Source of the DNA: Rhizobium sp. Root1334
Lineage (GTDB): Bacteria > Pseudomonadota > Alphaproteobacteria > Rhizobiales > Rhizobiaceae
Assembly (NCBI RefSeq): GCF_001426665.1
Contig: NZ_LMEY01000027.1
Location: forward strand, 224,439 to 288,438
Direction: 5' to 3'
DNA length: 64,000 bases
Made by a program: the position numbers and the translations under genes. This document shows, in pieces, positions 6,365-14,150 of the stretch. Under the pieces are notes generated by a model, which searched no databases, was not told the DNA's origin, and saw only the letters and a list, made by a program, of their open reading frames with translations. Position 1 is the stretch's first letter. Every line of letters begins with the position of its first letter.

Positions 6365-8364
6365 AATCCGATCCCGAGCAGGAATTGCTCGACGAAGCGA
6401 TCCAGCACCTAATGGACGCGACATCCAACCTACGGGCCGTAATCTCGCGAAGCCCGGGTACGATCAGTCGTCGGTCCGCGCCAACCGCATTAGCTGCGAG
6501 CCCACGAAAATTTCTGGCTTTCTGTGCCTTCGTGAAACTGATGAGACTGCAGAAGGAATTTTTCGCCGAAGCGACATCGCTCCTCGTCATCACCGTGCCG
6601 CGTAATTGGCCTATCGACGATTTCGATTACGTCGCCGATTTATGCTTGAAGTCGAGTGACCGTGGCCTCTCGAAATTGAAAACCTTCTGTCACCCGCCTC
6701 GGACAAAAAGAGGGGCGTGGGACTTCAACCCAAGCAGCTACCTCGATGCTCAGAAAGTCATTGTTTTCCTGCCGCGCGGCGCGGAAATCCACCCGGAGTT
6801 CGAGATCAGCGCCGACGCGGTCATCGATCTTGAAATCCTTGATGATCGACATCTGGACAGTCTAACCCGGCAACTTGGTAGCGGCCCGCTTTCGGCGGAC
6901 GAAAAGGAACGCCTCAGGCAACAGGACCCGGCATTCATCAATTCCATTTTTCGAAGAGGCCGGTCAGCCGCTGCTGCGCTAGGCAAGCTTGAGCGTCTTC
7001 TGGCCAAACCGACAAAGGGCCAACGATTGGTCCCACTGGCGTCATACGGTGAAGCGGGAAAATGGGGCATGAAGTTCAAGCGCGATCTTCGATTGTGGCG
7101 AGCGGGTCAGTTGGATTGGTCCGATTTGGATCGGGGTGTCCTTTTGTATGGCCCGCCAGGAACTGGGAAGACTTCTTTTGCGGCGTCACTCGCCTCCGAG
7201 TGTGGTGCGCACTTGGTGCCTACGTCGCTTTCTAAATGGCAGAGCACCGGCCATTTGGGTGACCTGCTTAAAGCAATGAGACAGGATTTTGCCGAAGCTC
7301 GCGACAGAGCCCCTTCGATCCTGCTGATCGACGAAATCGACAGTGTCGGGGATCGAAGGTCTTTTTCCGGTGACAACAAACACTACTGCATCGAAGTCGT
7401 AAACGGCTTGCTTGAAGCCTTAGACGGCTTGGGCGGTCGCGAAGGCGTGGTCGTTGTCGCATCGACAAACTTCCCTCAGGCGCTTGACCCGGCCCTGCTG
7501 CGGTCAGGACGGCTAGAAACGCATGTCGAGATGAAGCGGCCAGGTACAACTGAGCGTGCTGAAATTCTTCAGTTTTACCTGCCCGCACTCGATGCCCCCG
7601 AGGAATTCTATAAGATCGCTCGGCAACTAAACGGCAAGACAGGTGCCGATCTGGAGCGCCTGGTACGCAAAGCGAAACAGCGCGCGCGGGGTGAGAACCG
7701 GAAGCTAATGATCGAGGACGTGTTGGCTGTCGTGCCGAAGGAGCCCCTGCTCAGCGACGATGATCGGTGGCGAATCTGCATTCACGAAGCTGCTCATGCG
7801 TTGGTGACAGAACTGTCAAATCTGGGAAGTGTGACTTCTGTCGAGGTGTTCGATGATTTCCACGACAATGTTGACGCACACGACGCCCTTGGCCGGACCT
7901 CGTCGGACTGCCCGGTGCCCCCTTTGAGAACGGAGGAATGGTTCCGCTGGGACATAGCAATAAGCCTATCCGGGATGGCCGGTGAAGAGGTGGTCTTAAA
8001 AAATCGCTCAACGACAGCCGGTGGCTCACGGGGAAGCGACCTAACCAGCGCGACCGATGCCGCAGCGCTCATGGTTGCACGATTTGGGCTCGGGAAGCGG
8101 CTCTCGGTGTTCCCCGACGATGTTGACCGTCCGGTCTATAAGATTTTCGAAACCTCACCCGTACTCCGCGCCGATGTCGATCACATCCTTCGGGCAGAAT
8201 ATTCGCGCGCCAAAAGTCTGCTAGAGGCAAACCTCAACGCGGTGATCGCCCTCGCCCAAGCGCTGAAAAAGGAAAGGCGGCTGGAAGGGGAACGTCTGAA
8301 GACCCTGTTAGCAGGCCTTTGCACTTCCGACGGATCATCGGAACGTCTGGAATTTACCGGCTGA
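6361..8364 (+). CDS. Soluble FtsH-like AAA+ ATPase with M41-type zinc protease domain
   Basis: The protein has 667 residues. The N-terminal 240 residues are unique and have no membrane segments. The AAA+ module follows, with Walker A GPPGTGKT (264-271), Walker B LLIDEID (321-327) and a second-region-of-homology stretch ending in LLRSGRLE. The C-terminal domain has the M41 zinc motif HEAAH (475-479) and a later aspartate in RGSDLTSATDAA (D560) placed like the third FtsH zinc ligand. FtsH degrades proteins by ATP-driven unfolding at the membrane; this one lacks the anchor, so it should act in the cytosol or be targeted by its small partner. All catalytic residues are present. The clustering with an XRE regulator and a phosphoesterase suggests a defence or stress module. 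Confidence 0.9.
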   Translation: MKSDPEQELLDEAIQHLMDATSNLRAVISRSPGTISRRSAPTALAASPRKFLAFCAFVKLMRLQKEFFAEATSLLVITVPRNWPIDDFDYVADLCLKSSDRGLSKLKTFCHPPRTKRGAWDFNPSSYLDAQKVIVFLPRGAEIHPEFEISADAVIDLEILDDRHLDSLTRQLGSGPLSADEKERLRQQDPAFINSIFRRGRSAAAALGKLERLLAKPTKGQRLVPLASYGEAGKWGMKFKRDLRLWRAGQLDWSDLDRGVLLYGPPGTGKTSFAASLASECGAHLVPTSLSKWQSTGHLGDLLKAMRQDFAEARDRAPSILLIDEIDSVGDRRSFSGDNKHYCIEVVNGLLEALDGLGGREGVVVVASTNFPQALDPALLRSGRLETHVEMKRPGTTERAEILQFYLPALDAPEEFYKIARQLNGKTGADLERLVRKAKQRARGENRKLMIEDVLAVVPKEPLLSDDDRWRICIHEAAHALVTELSNLGSVTSVEVFDDFHDNVDAHDALGRTSSDCPVPPLRTEEWFRWDIAISLSGMAGEEVVLKNRSTTAGGSRGSDLTSATDAAALMVARFGLGKRLSVFPDDVDRPVYKIFETSPVLRADVDHILRAEYSRAKSLLEANLNAVIALAQALKKERRLEGERLKTLLAGLCTSDGSSERLEFTG

Positions 8365-8451
8365 TCCATCGCGACCAATCGCGGAACCATTGATACCAAT
8401 TAAGCCTCCGCCGAACCCCTTTCCTATCCCCTTTGACTTTGAGGCGAAACC

Positions 8452-9261
8452 ATGAAGGCTTGGGTCGTCAGCGATCTCCATATCAAAAATTCCGAGCTTG
8501 CTCAGCATGACCTGGAAATTCCCGAGGCAGATATCTGCATCTGCGTGGGAGATGTTTCCGGCATCGTAGAGATGTCGATGGAATTTGTTCTTCGTAACAT
8601 CAGCCCACAAATGCCGGTCGTAATGGTCCTGGGTAACCACGAATTTTACGGTGCAACGATTCAGGCAGGCCTTCAAACCGCACGACGGATGGCAAAACGC
8701 TCCAACGTAACCGTACTTGAGAATGAGGCTCTCGTGCTTGGCAGAACCCGCATAATTGGCGCGACCCTGTGGACCGACTTTGAAATAGAGCACGGGGTCG
8801 AAAATGAACTGCCGCTTCCTGAACGGAAATCCTACGCCATCAACATCTGCAAGCGGTACATGATGGACTTTCACGCGATATATCGTTCGGATTGGCCAGA
8901 ACGGGGAATGCCCGGTCTTCTTACTGCCAAAGAGCTTATTGCACGACACATGGAAAGCCGTGACTTCATCACCCGCGAACTGGAAGACCAATTCGATGGG
9001 CGAACTGTCATCCTATCACATCACGCGCCGCTGGCGCGATCTCTCCACCCTGCTTTTAGAGGACACCCGAGTAATGCCGCTTTCGCTTCAAATCTCTCCA
9101 CTGTAATCGCTCAAGGCAAACCCGATCTTTGGGTGCACGGCCACGTCCATCACTTTCGCGATTATCGCGAAGGGACAACTCGCGTCATCTGCAATCCGAG
9201 AGGATATGAGCGTGAACCCGCTCGAACCGGATTCGTGTCCGGGTTTGTAGTCGATATTTGA
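8452..9261 (+). CDS. Calcineurin-like metallophosphoesterase
   Basis: The protein has 269 residues and the full metallophosphoesterase motif set: SDLHI at residues 4-8, GDVSG near 34, GNHEF near 63, SHHAP near 186 and GHVHH near 226. These residues bind two metals and hydrolyse phosphomonoesters, phosphodiesters or nucleotides. The N-x-RG-Y stretch near the end (NPRGYERE) is typical of the YkuE- or ICC-like group. There is no signal peptide, so it is cytosolic. It lies 87 bp after the AAA+ protease on the same strand with its own ribosome binding site, so it may belong to the same operon. The substrate is unknown. Confidence 0.85.
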   Translation: MKAWVVSDLHIKNSELAQHDLEIPEADICICVGDVSGIVEMSMEFVLRNISPQMPVVMVLGNHEFYGATIQAGLQTARRMAKRSNVTVLENEALVLGRTRIIGATLWTDFEIEHGVENELPLPERKSYAINICKRYMMDFHAIYRSDWPERGMPGLLTAKELIARHMESRDFITRELEDQFDGRTVILSHHAPLARSLHPAFRGHPSNAAFASNLSTVIAQGKPDLWVHGHVHHFRDYREGTTRVICNPRGYEREPARTGFVSGFVVDI

Positions 9262-9555
9262 TTGTGATTAGGCGACGCCCCGCAGCTCCGCCTCCAGTTT
9301 GAAGCTTTATCGGCCTACATGGGCTTGATTGGCGCTTGGCACAAGGCGGGATAATCAGCCCAGTGCCCGTAAATATTTACCAACATCCGACCGTGTTACC
9401 GTTACGTACTTCCGCTCACCGCGAATCTGGTGTTTGCTCCCGTTCACCATACCCGGAGTGACACTTATGAATTTGAAAACGCCAATTTTTCCGACGAAAC
9501 GCTGGGAGAGGAAGCGGTTTCTTCCTTGTTCAGCGCCGGAGACGAGTGCAACGTC
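9262..9555. other. Intergenic region before the DUF3302 gene
   Basis: These 294 bp separate the phosphoesterase from the envelope block. A 30-codon open frame from an ATG at 9468 follows a plausible GGAG, but the product is unremarkable and I do not call it. The promoter for the DUF3302-HlyD-DUF1254 genes presumably lies here; no terminator or clear promoter boxes are visible. Confidence 0.4.
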
Positions 9556-9801
9556 ATGAGCGTCCTTGATGTATTCGCCTGGATCGTTCTGATCGTACTC
9601 GTACTCAGTACCATCGCGGTCGTCGTTTTTCTCGCCATGCTGCCGGGCATGATTGCCAAGCGCCGAAACCATCCTTGGGCCGACGCTGTAGCCGTCGGCG
9701 GGTGGGTGACCCTGTTCCTCGGCTTTGCGCTTTGGCCCATTGTGCTCATCTGGGCCTACGTCGATGTTCCGCACGGTCGTGGTACGGAGGTGGGCAAATG
9801 A
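9556..9801 (+). CDS. DUF3302 family inner-membrane protein (YiaW-like)
   Basis: The likely product is 81 residues from the ATG at 9556. Two hydrophobic segments are obvious: residues 6-27 (FAWIVLIVLVLSTIAVVVFL) and about 47-68. The pattern LPGMIAKRRNHPWADAVAVGGW between them matches DUF3302 as I recall it. In Escherichia coli the homologue yiaW is next to yiaV, an HlyD-type protein, and the same order is seen here, with the stop overlapping the next start (ATGA, 9798-9801). The open frame extends further upstream, but that part is not membrane-protein-like. A role in an export or envelope complex is inferred. Confidence 0.8.
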   Translation: MSVLDVFAWIVLIVLVLSTIAVVVFLAMLPGMIAKRRNHPWADAVAVGGWVTLFLGFALWPIVLIWAYVDVPHGRGTEVGK

Positions 9802-10739
9802 TCATTGTTCTCCTCAACGTCTATCTGGTCATCCTGTTTTGCCTGGTGAAGTTCGGAATTGTGCGTTTCAACCTCTTTTGGAAGGTGTCGCCAGTCATCG
9901 TTCTCTTGTTGCTTCTCGTTGGTCTCTTCATTCCGATGAATTGGGGAGCGCCGCAGGGAAGTGCGCTTGTCGTTCGAAACTCGGTCGCAATCGTTCCTGA
10001 CGTTGCGGGCGAGGTTGTCCAGGTGCCGGTCGTGGCGAATACACCGCTCAAAGCCGGTGACGTCCTCTTCGCGATTGACCCAGTGCCGTACCAATCGAAA
10101 CTGGATGCCCTGAAGGCACAGCTATCGCTTGCCCAGCTACGGCTGTCCGAGACCAGTAGCCTTCGGGCTACGGGTGCGGGTCGCGCTTTCGACGCTGAAC
10201 AGGCCCAAGCTGAAGTCGAACAGCTTCAGGCGCAGGTCATCGAGGCGCAATGGAATCTCGACAAAACCGTCGCCCGCACCCCCGCCGATGGCTACGTGAC
10301 AAATCTCGCGTTGCGGTCAGGCGCACGCGTGACCAACATTCCCCTCGCGCCGGTCATGGCATTCATTGATACAGCCGAAACGATTATCGGTGTTGAGGTG
10401 CCTCAAATCGATGCCCGCTATGTTGCGGCAGGCCAGCCGGTCGAAATCACCTTCAAGTATCTGCCGGGAAGAGTCTTCACGGGCAAGGTCGAGAGTGTTC
10501 TTCAGGCAGTGGCGAGCGGCCAGACGCAGACCTCTGGATTGGCAGTGACATCGAAAGCAATCCAGAGCCTTCCGCTCGTCGTTCGAGTGAAGCTAGATGA
10601 CAATGAAGTTGCCGACCAGCTCCCTGCGGGAAGTACCGGGACGGCTGCGATCTATACGGAGCACGTCAAGGCAGCACACTTCATTCGCAAAGTGCTGCTC
10701 CGTCAGATTGCCATCACCAATTACGTCAATCCATTTTAG
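9798..10739 (+). CDS. HlyD-family membrane fusion protein (YiaV-like)
   Basis: This is a 313-residue periplasmic adaptor anchored by N-terminal hydrophobic segments at about residues 2-19 and 31-48. A lipoyl/barrel half follows (VVRNSVAIVPDVAGEVVQVPV), then a coiled-coil hairpin (about 95-155, rich in AQAEVEQLQAQ) and the second half-motif TPADGYVTNLALRSGARV. The C-terminal barrel includes GQPVEITFKYLPG. Such proteins link inner-membrane pumps to the outer membrane. No pump or outer-membrane gene is adjacent, so the partner would be elsewhere or is the DUF3302 protein. It is translationally coupled to the DUF3302 gene. Confidence 0.88.
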   Translation: MIIVLLNVYLVILFCLVKFGIVRFNLFWKVSPVIVLLLLLVGLFIPMNWGAPQGSALVVRNSVAIVPDVAGEVVQVPVVANTPLKAGDVLFAIDPVPYQSKLDALKAQLSLAQLRLSETSSLRATGAGRAFDAEQAQAEVEQLQAQVIEAQWNLDKTVARTPADGYVTNLALRSGARVTNIPLAPVMAFIDTAETIIGVEVPQIDARYVAAGQPVEITFKYLPGRVFTGKVESVLQAVASGQTQTSGLAVTSKAIQSLPLVVRVKLDDNEVADQLPAGSTGTAAIYTEHVKAAHFIRKVLLRQIAITNYVNPF

Positions 10740-10760
10740 TCCCGTGAGAGAGTCGAACAC

Positions 10761-12278
10761 ATGTTCAAGTTCAGTCTGATCCAGGTAGCCGCCCTCATTT
10801 CCGCCGTGTCAGCCACATACGTTTTGGCCCAGGACCATCCGGCTCCAAAATTCAAAGCCGACGTTCCACAGAGCATCCAGACGCCCGATACAGTGGAGAC
10901 CCGCATCGGCACACTCAAATTCACCGATGGCCTGCCCGATGCTGACACAGTGCAAAAGGTCTATGACAACATCGATTTTGCCCGGGGCGTCGAAGCGTTT
11001 CTGTCTGGAATGCCCGCTGCCTCCGTCTACGCTCTGTGCAAAGGGCTCGAAGAGGTGGGAGTCGCGAAAAACAAAGGGGTCGGCATCACAGACGATCTGA
11101 TGGACGCGCGGTCGCTGTTCCTCACCCCGAACTCAACGACCGTTTACGTCTTCTTCTGCATCGACCTGACTGATGGCCCGGTCGTTGCCCAGGTGCCACC
11201 TGGCGTACTCGGACCTGTCGACGATGCCTTTTTCCGCTACGTCACCGATGTGGGGATAATTGGTCCGGACAAAGGCAAAGGTGGCAAATATCTCTTCGTG
11301 CCGCCGAGCCATTCCGGCGAACTGCCTTCCGACGGCTACTTTGTCGCGAAGCCACCAACCAACACAAATTTGGTTTTCTACCGCGCCTTTGTGAAGGATG
11401 GCGATATCGCAGCGGCGGTCAAAAACGTCAAAGCAAACGCCCGCGTTTATCCGCTGTCTGCCGCCAAGGAACCGCCGGAAACGATGTTCGTGAACACGTC
11501 AGGCAAACAGCTGAACACGATCCACGCCAACGATTTCCATTTCTATGAGGAACTGAACAGCGTCATTCAATCTGAGCCGGGCGATGCCTTCGACCCCGAG
11601 ATCGTCGGCTTGCTGGCGTCAATCGGTATTAAGAAAGGCAAACCCTTTGCTCCCGACGCCCGGATGAAAGCTATCCTGACGGACGCGGTGGCAGTCGGTA
11701 ACGCGACAGCCCGCTCTCTGGTGTTTGCTCCTCGCGATGAACGAGCGCCTTTCTATCCGGATCGTCATTGGAACAATGGGTTCATCGGCAACAGCTACCA
11801 GTTCCTGAACGACGGCGAACGCATGCTGGATGCCCGCACCATGTTCCATTACGCCGCCACGGGGATCACTCCAGCGATGGCGGACGCGAAACCTGGCACG
11901 GGTTCGGCTTATGCATTTTCAACCAGGGACTCGACAGGAACGTATCTCGACGGGAGCAAGACGTACAAGATTACATTGCCGTCACCTGTTCCCGTCGGTC
12001 AGTTCTGGTCGTTCACAGTCTATGACAACCAAACGCGCTCCATGCTGGAGACCGACCAGAAACTCGCAGGCATAGACAGCAATCAGCCGGGCATCGAGAC
12101 GAACGCTGACGGTTCCGTCACGGTATGGTTTTCGCCGAAACCTCCTTCCGGCCACGAGAAAAACTGGGTCCAGACAATGCCGGGTAAGGGATGGAACTCG
12201 CTGCTTCGGCTCTACGCTCCACTTCAGCCTTGGTTCGACAAGAGCTGGAAGCCAGGTGATTTTGAACTTGTTCAGTGA
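10761..12278 (+). CDS. DUF1254/DUF1214 secreted protein, long form
   Basis: The protein has 505 residues with a signal peptide (about 1-23, ending TYVLA). An N-terminal DUF1254 part includes NSTTVYVFFCIDLTDGPVVAQVPPG, and a C-terminal DUF1214 part includes GQFWSFTVYDNQTRSMLET followed by WFSPKPP and NWVQTMPGKGW. These proteins are periplasmic or secreted and uncharacterised biochemically. It follows HlyD by 21 bp and precedes a shorter paralogue. An arylsulfatase, which I recall as a frequent neighbour of such genes, lies about 6 kb away in the same element. The family call is firm; a function is not known. Confidence 0.88.
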   Translation: MFKFSLIQVAALISAVSATYVLAQDHPAPKFKADVPQSIQTPDTVETRIGTLKFTDGLPDADTVQKVYDNIDFARGVEAFLSGMPAASVYALCKGLEEVGVAKNKGVGITDDLMDARSLFLTPNSTTVYVFFCIDLTDGPVVAQVPPGVLGPVDDAFFRYVTDVGIIGPDKGKGGKYLFVPPSHSGELPSDGYFVAKPPTNTNLVFYRAFVKDGDIAAAVKNVKANARVYPLSAAKEPPETMFVNTSGKQLNTIHANDFHFYEELNSVIQSEPGDAFDPEIVGLLASIGIKKGKPFAPDARMKAILTDAVAVGNATARSLVFAPRDERAPFYPDRHWNNGFIGNSYQFLNDGERMLDARTMFHYAATGITPAMADAKPGTGSAYAFSTRDSTGTYLDGSKTYKITLPSPVPVGQFWSFTVYDNQTRSMLETDQKLAGIDSNQPGIETNADGSVTVWFSPKPPSGHEKNWVQTMPGKGWNSLLRLYAPLQPWFDKSWKPGDFELVQ

Positions 12279-12328
12279 ATCTGGCTGAACAGGCAACTCA
12301 CGATCTGATCGATACAAAGGGACTTGCT

Positions 12329-13357
12329 ATGACCATCAGACATCTCGCTTCTGCCGCCGCTGTTGTTCTCGGCTCTGCTTTCACGGGGTATGCCGGGATA
12401 TCGACCGCTGCCGAGCCGGTGACGGTAGACAATTTCGGCCGTGCTGAGAGCGTTTTATATTTCGGCAACGTCGTCAAGGATGGCGGCTTTGGTAAATTCT
12501 TTCATCGCCGCGAGCCAGCGACCATCGAGAACCAAACCATCATCCGATTGAACCGCGATACGCTATATTCCGGAGGAGTGTTCGACCTTGATGCGGGGCC
12601 AGTAACGATAACGTTGCCGGACGCAGGCAAGCGCTTCATGTCGCTGCTGGCCATCGACGAAGACCATTACGTCTCGGCGGTATCCTACGGTGGCTCCAGC
12701 ACCTTCACGAGGGATCAGGTGGGAACCCGTTACATGATTGTCGCCATACGAACCTTCGTCGACCCCAGCGACGAGGCTGATGTTCGGAAGGTCCATGCGC
12801 TTCAGGACGCTATCAAGATCGACCAGGCCGGAGGGCCAGGCAAGTTTGAAGCCCCGTCGTTTGATCAGCCGAGCCAGACGAAGGTTCGTGAGGCCTTGTT
12901 GATCTTGGCGACGACGCTTCCCGACTTCAACCACGCATTCGGCTCCAAGGCGGAGGTCGATCCGGTGCGACACATGGTTGCGACTGCCGCTGCATGGGGC
13001 GGAAATCCGGACAAGGACGCCACTTATCTCAATATTACGCCAAAGAACAACGACGGGAAAACGGTCTTCAAGCTAAACGTCAAGGACGTGCCCGTTGATG
13101 GGTTCTGGTCGATCAGCGTTTACAATCCGAAAGGCTACTTCGAGAAAAACCCTTATAACGCTTATTCGCTCAACAACGTGACTGCGCACAAGAACGAAGA
13201 CGGATCAATCGGGGTCCAATTTGGTGGTTGCGATGGAAAGATAACCAACTGCCTGCCGACGATGGAGGGGTGGAACTACACGGTGAGACTCTATCGACCC
13301 GATGAGAAAATCCTCAATGGTAAATGGAAATTTCCTGAACCTCAGCCCGTGAATTAA
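12329..13357 (+). CDS. DUF1254/DUF1214 secreted protein, short form
   Basis: From the ATG at 12329 the protein is 342 residues with a signal peptide (hydrophobic residues 8-27, ending STAAE). A GTG at 12275 would overlap the previous gene but put 18 residues before a clear signal sequence, so the ATG is preferred. Family blocks are FGRAESVLYFGNVVKDGGFGKF, IRLNRDTLYSGGVFDLDAG, DEDHYV and, near the end, GFWSISVYNPKGYF. It is paralogous to the preceding 505-aa protein, and the two probably work together in the periplasm. Function is unknown. Confidence 0.85.
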   Translation: MTIRHLASAAAVVLGSAFTGYAGISTAAEPVTVDNFGRAESVLYFGNVVKDGGFGKFFHRREPATIENQTIIRLNRDTLYSGGVFDLDAGPVTITLPDAGKRFMSLLAIDEDHYVSAVSYGGSSTFTRDQVGTRYMIVAIRTFVDPSDEADVRKVHALQDAIKIDQAGGPGKFEAPSFDQPSQTKVREALLILATTLPDFNHAFGSKAEVDPVRHMVATAAAWGGNPDKDATYLNITPKNNDGKTVFKLNVKDVPVDGFWSISVYNPKGYFEKNPYNAYSLNNVTAHKNEDGSIGVQFGGCDGKITNCLPTMEGWNYTVRLYRPDEKILNGKWKFPEPQPVN

Positions 13358-13482
13358 TCGTGGCTATTTGATCAGCGGGGCGGACTCGCTAACGGCGGTG
13401 AGCTGCAATTGCGATCCACCGCCCAACCCTTTTCTCGGCTGCGACTGTTTAGAGACATCCCTGCCCGAGATGGAGCAGAGTT

Positions 13483-13602
13483 ATGTCTCTTCCAGTCTTA
13501 TCCTGTCCCCACATTCAAAGCACAGACGCCATCCTTGTGGTTGAAGACGAAACATTGATCGCCATTGATATGGGGGTTACGAGAGGGAGATTTAATGGAT
13601 GA
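13483..13602 (+). pseudogene. Response-regulator receiver domain fragment (first about 32 residues)
   Basis: An open frame of 39 codons begins at 13483 and contains DAILVVEDETLIAIDM, the first strand and acidic pair of a receiver domain of the kind common in rhizobia. At about 13572 the similarity stops and the frame ends 10 codons later at 13600-13602, inside the next gene. No phosphorylation-site or later motif is present. This is therefore a remnant cut by a rearrangement whose breakpoint lies just upstream of the 164-aa gene. Confidence 0.65.
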
Positions 13603-14089
13603 AGTTTATTTCTTCGATTTGCCAGTTTATCGGCTTTCGCCTGAAGATTACGCCCTCGCCTGGGAGAAGGGGGTTGCGGCGGATCGTGAACGCATAATGG
13701 GAAAATCAAATTTCCCGATCTCGGACCAGGTAGATCAAAGTATCCGGCACGACCGATATCGTCGATACGGTGATTGGCAATTCAACGAAGTTGTAGCCTA
13801 TATCAGGTTGTATTTTTGCGGAACTCAGCTGAAATCGGCATATCACTCCGCTGAGAAGACTCGCAATCCGGTCACTCGGCACAAGGTTTTCAATGAGCGC
13901 AGCAGGGGACTTAGCTTCAAACTCAGCCTTGGTTCGCAGAGCAAGGCCACAAATCCCGAAATCTGGGCGACAATCCAGGAGTTCGTGCAGGCCTGCAAAG
14001 AAATTAAAAAAGATCGCTACATTGATGACAGCACGTTGATGCGGATCGGGCCGCATATGGATTGGCTTTCAATTTGGCGGCAGCGCTGA
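13595..14089 (+). CDS. Hypothetical protein upstream of the Gabija-like pair
   Basis: This 164-residue protein starts at the ATG at 13595 behind GAGGGAG. I do not recognise a family. It has charged helical stretches (AWEKGVAADRERI; EFVQACKEIKKDRY), many tryptophans and tyrosines, and no signal peptide or membrane segment. The C terminus ends DWLSIWRQR. It converges with the UvrD-like gene, with 61 bp between their ends. It lies just after a rearrangement breakpoint, so it may have arrived together with the nuclease/helicase pair. Confidence 0.55.
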   Translation: MDEVYFFDLPVYRLSPEDYALAWEKGVAADRERIMGKSNFPISDQVDQSIRHDRYRRYGDWQFNEVVAYIRLYFCGTQLKSAYHSAEKTRNPVTRHKVFNERSRGLSFKLSLGSQSKATNPEIWATIQEFVQACKEIKKDRYIDDSTLMRIGPHMDWLSIWRQR

Positions 14090-14150
14090 AGGATATATGC
14101 AAGGCGCGTCGGATTCCGACCTTCATAATAAACTACTTCAAGTCGTGCAT

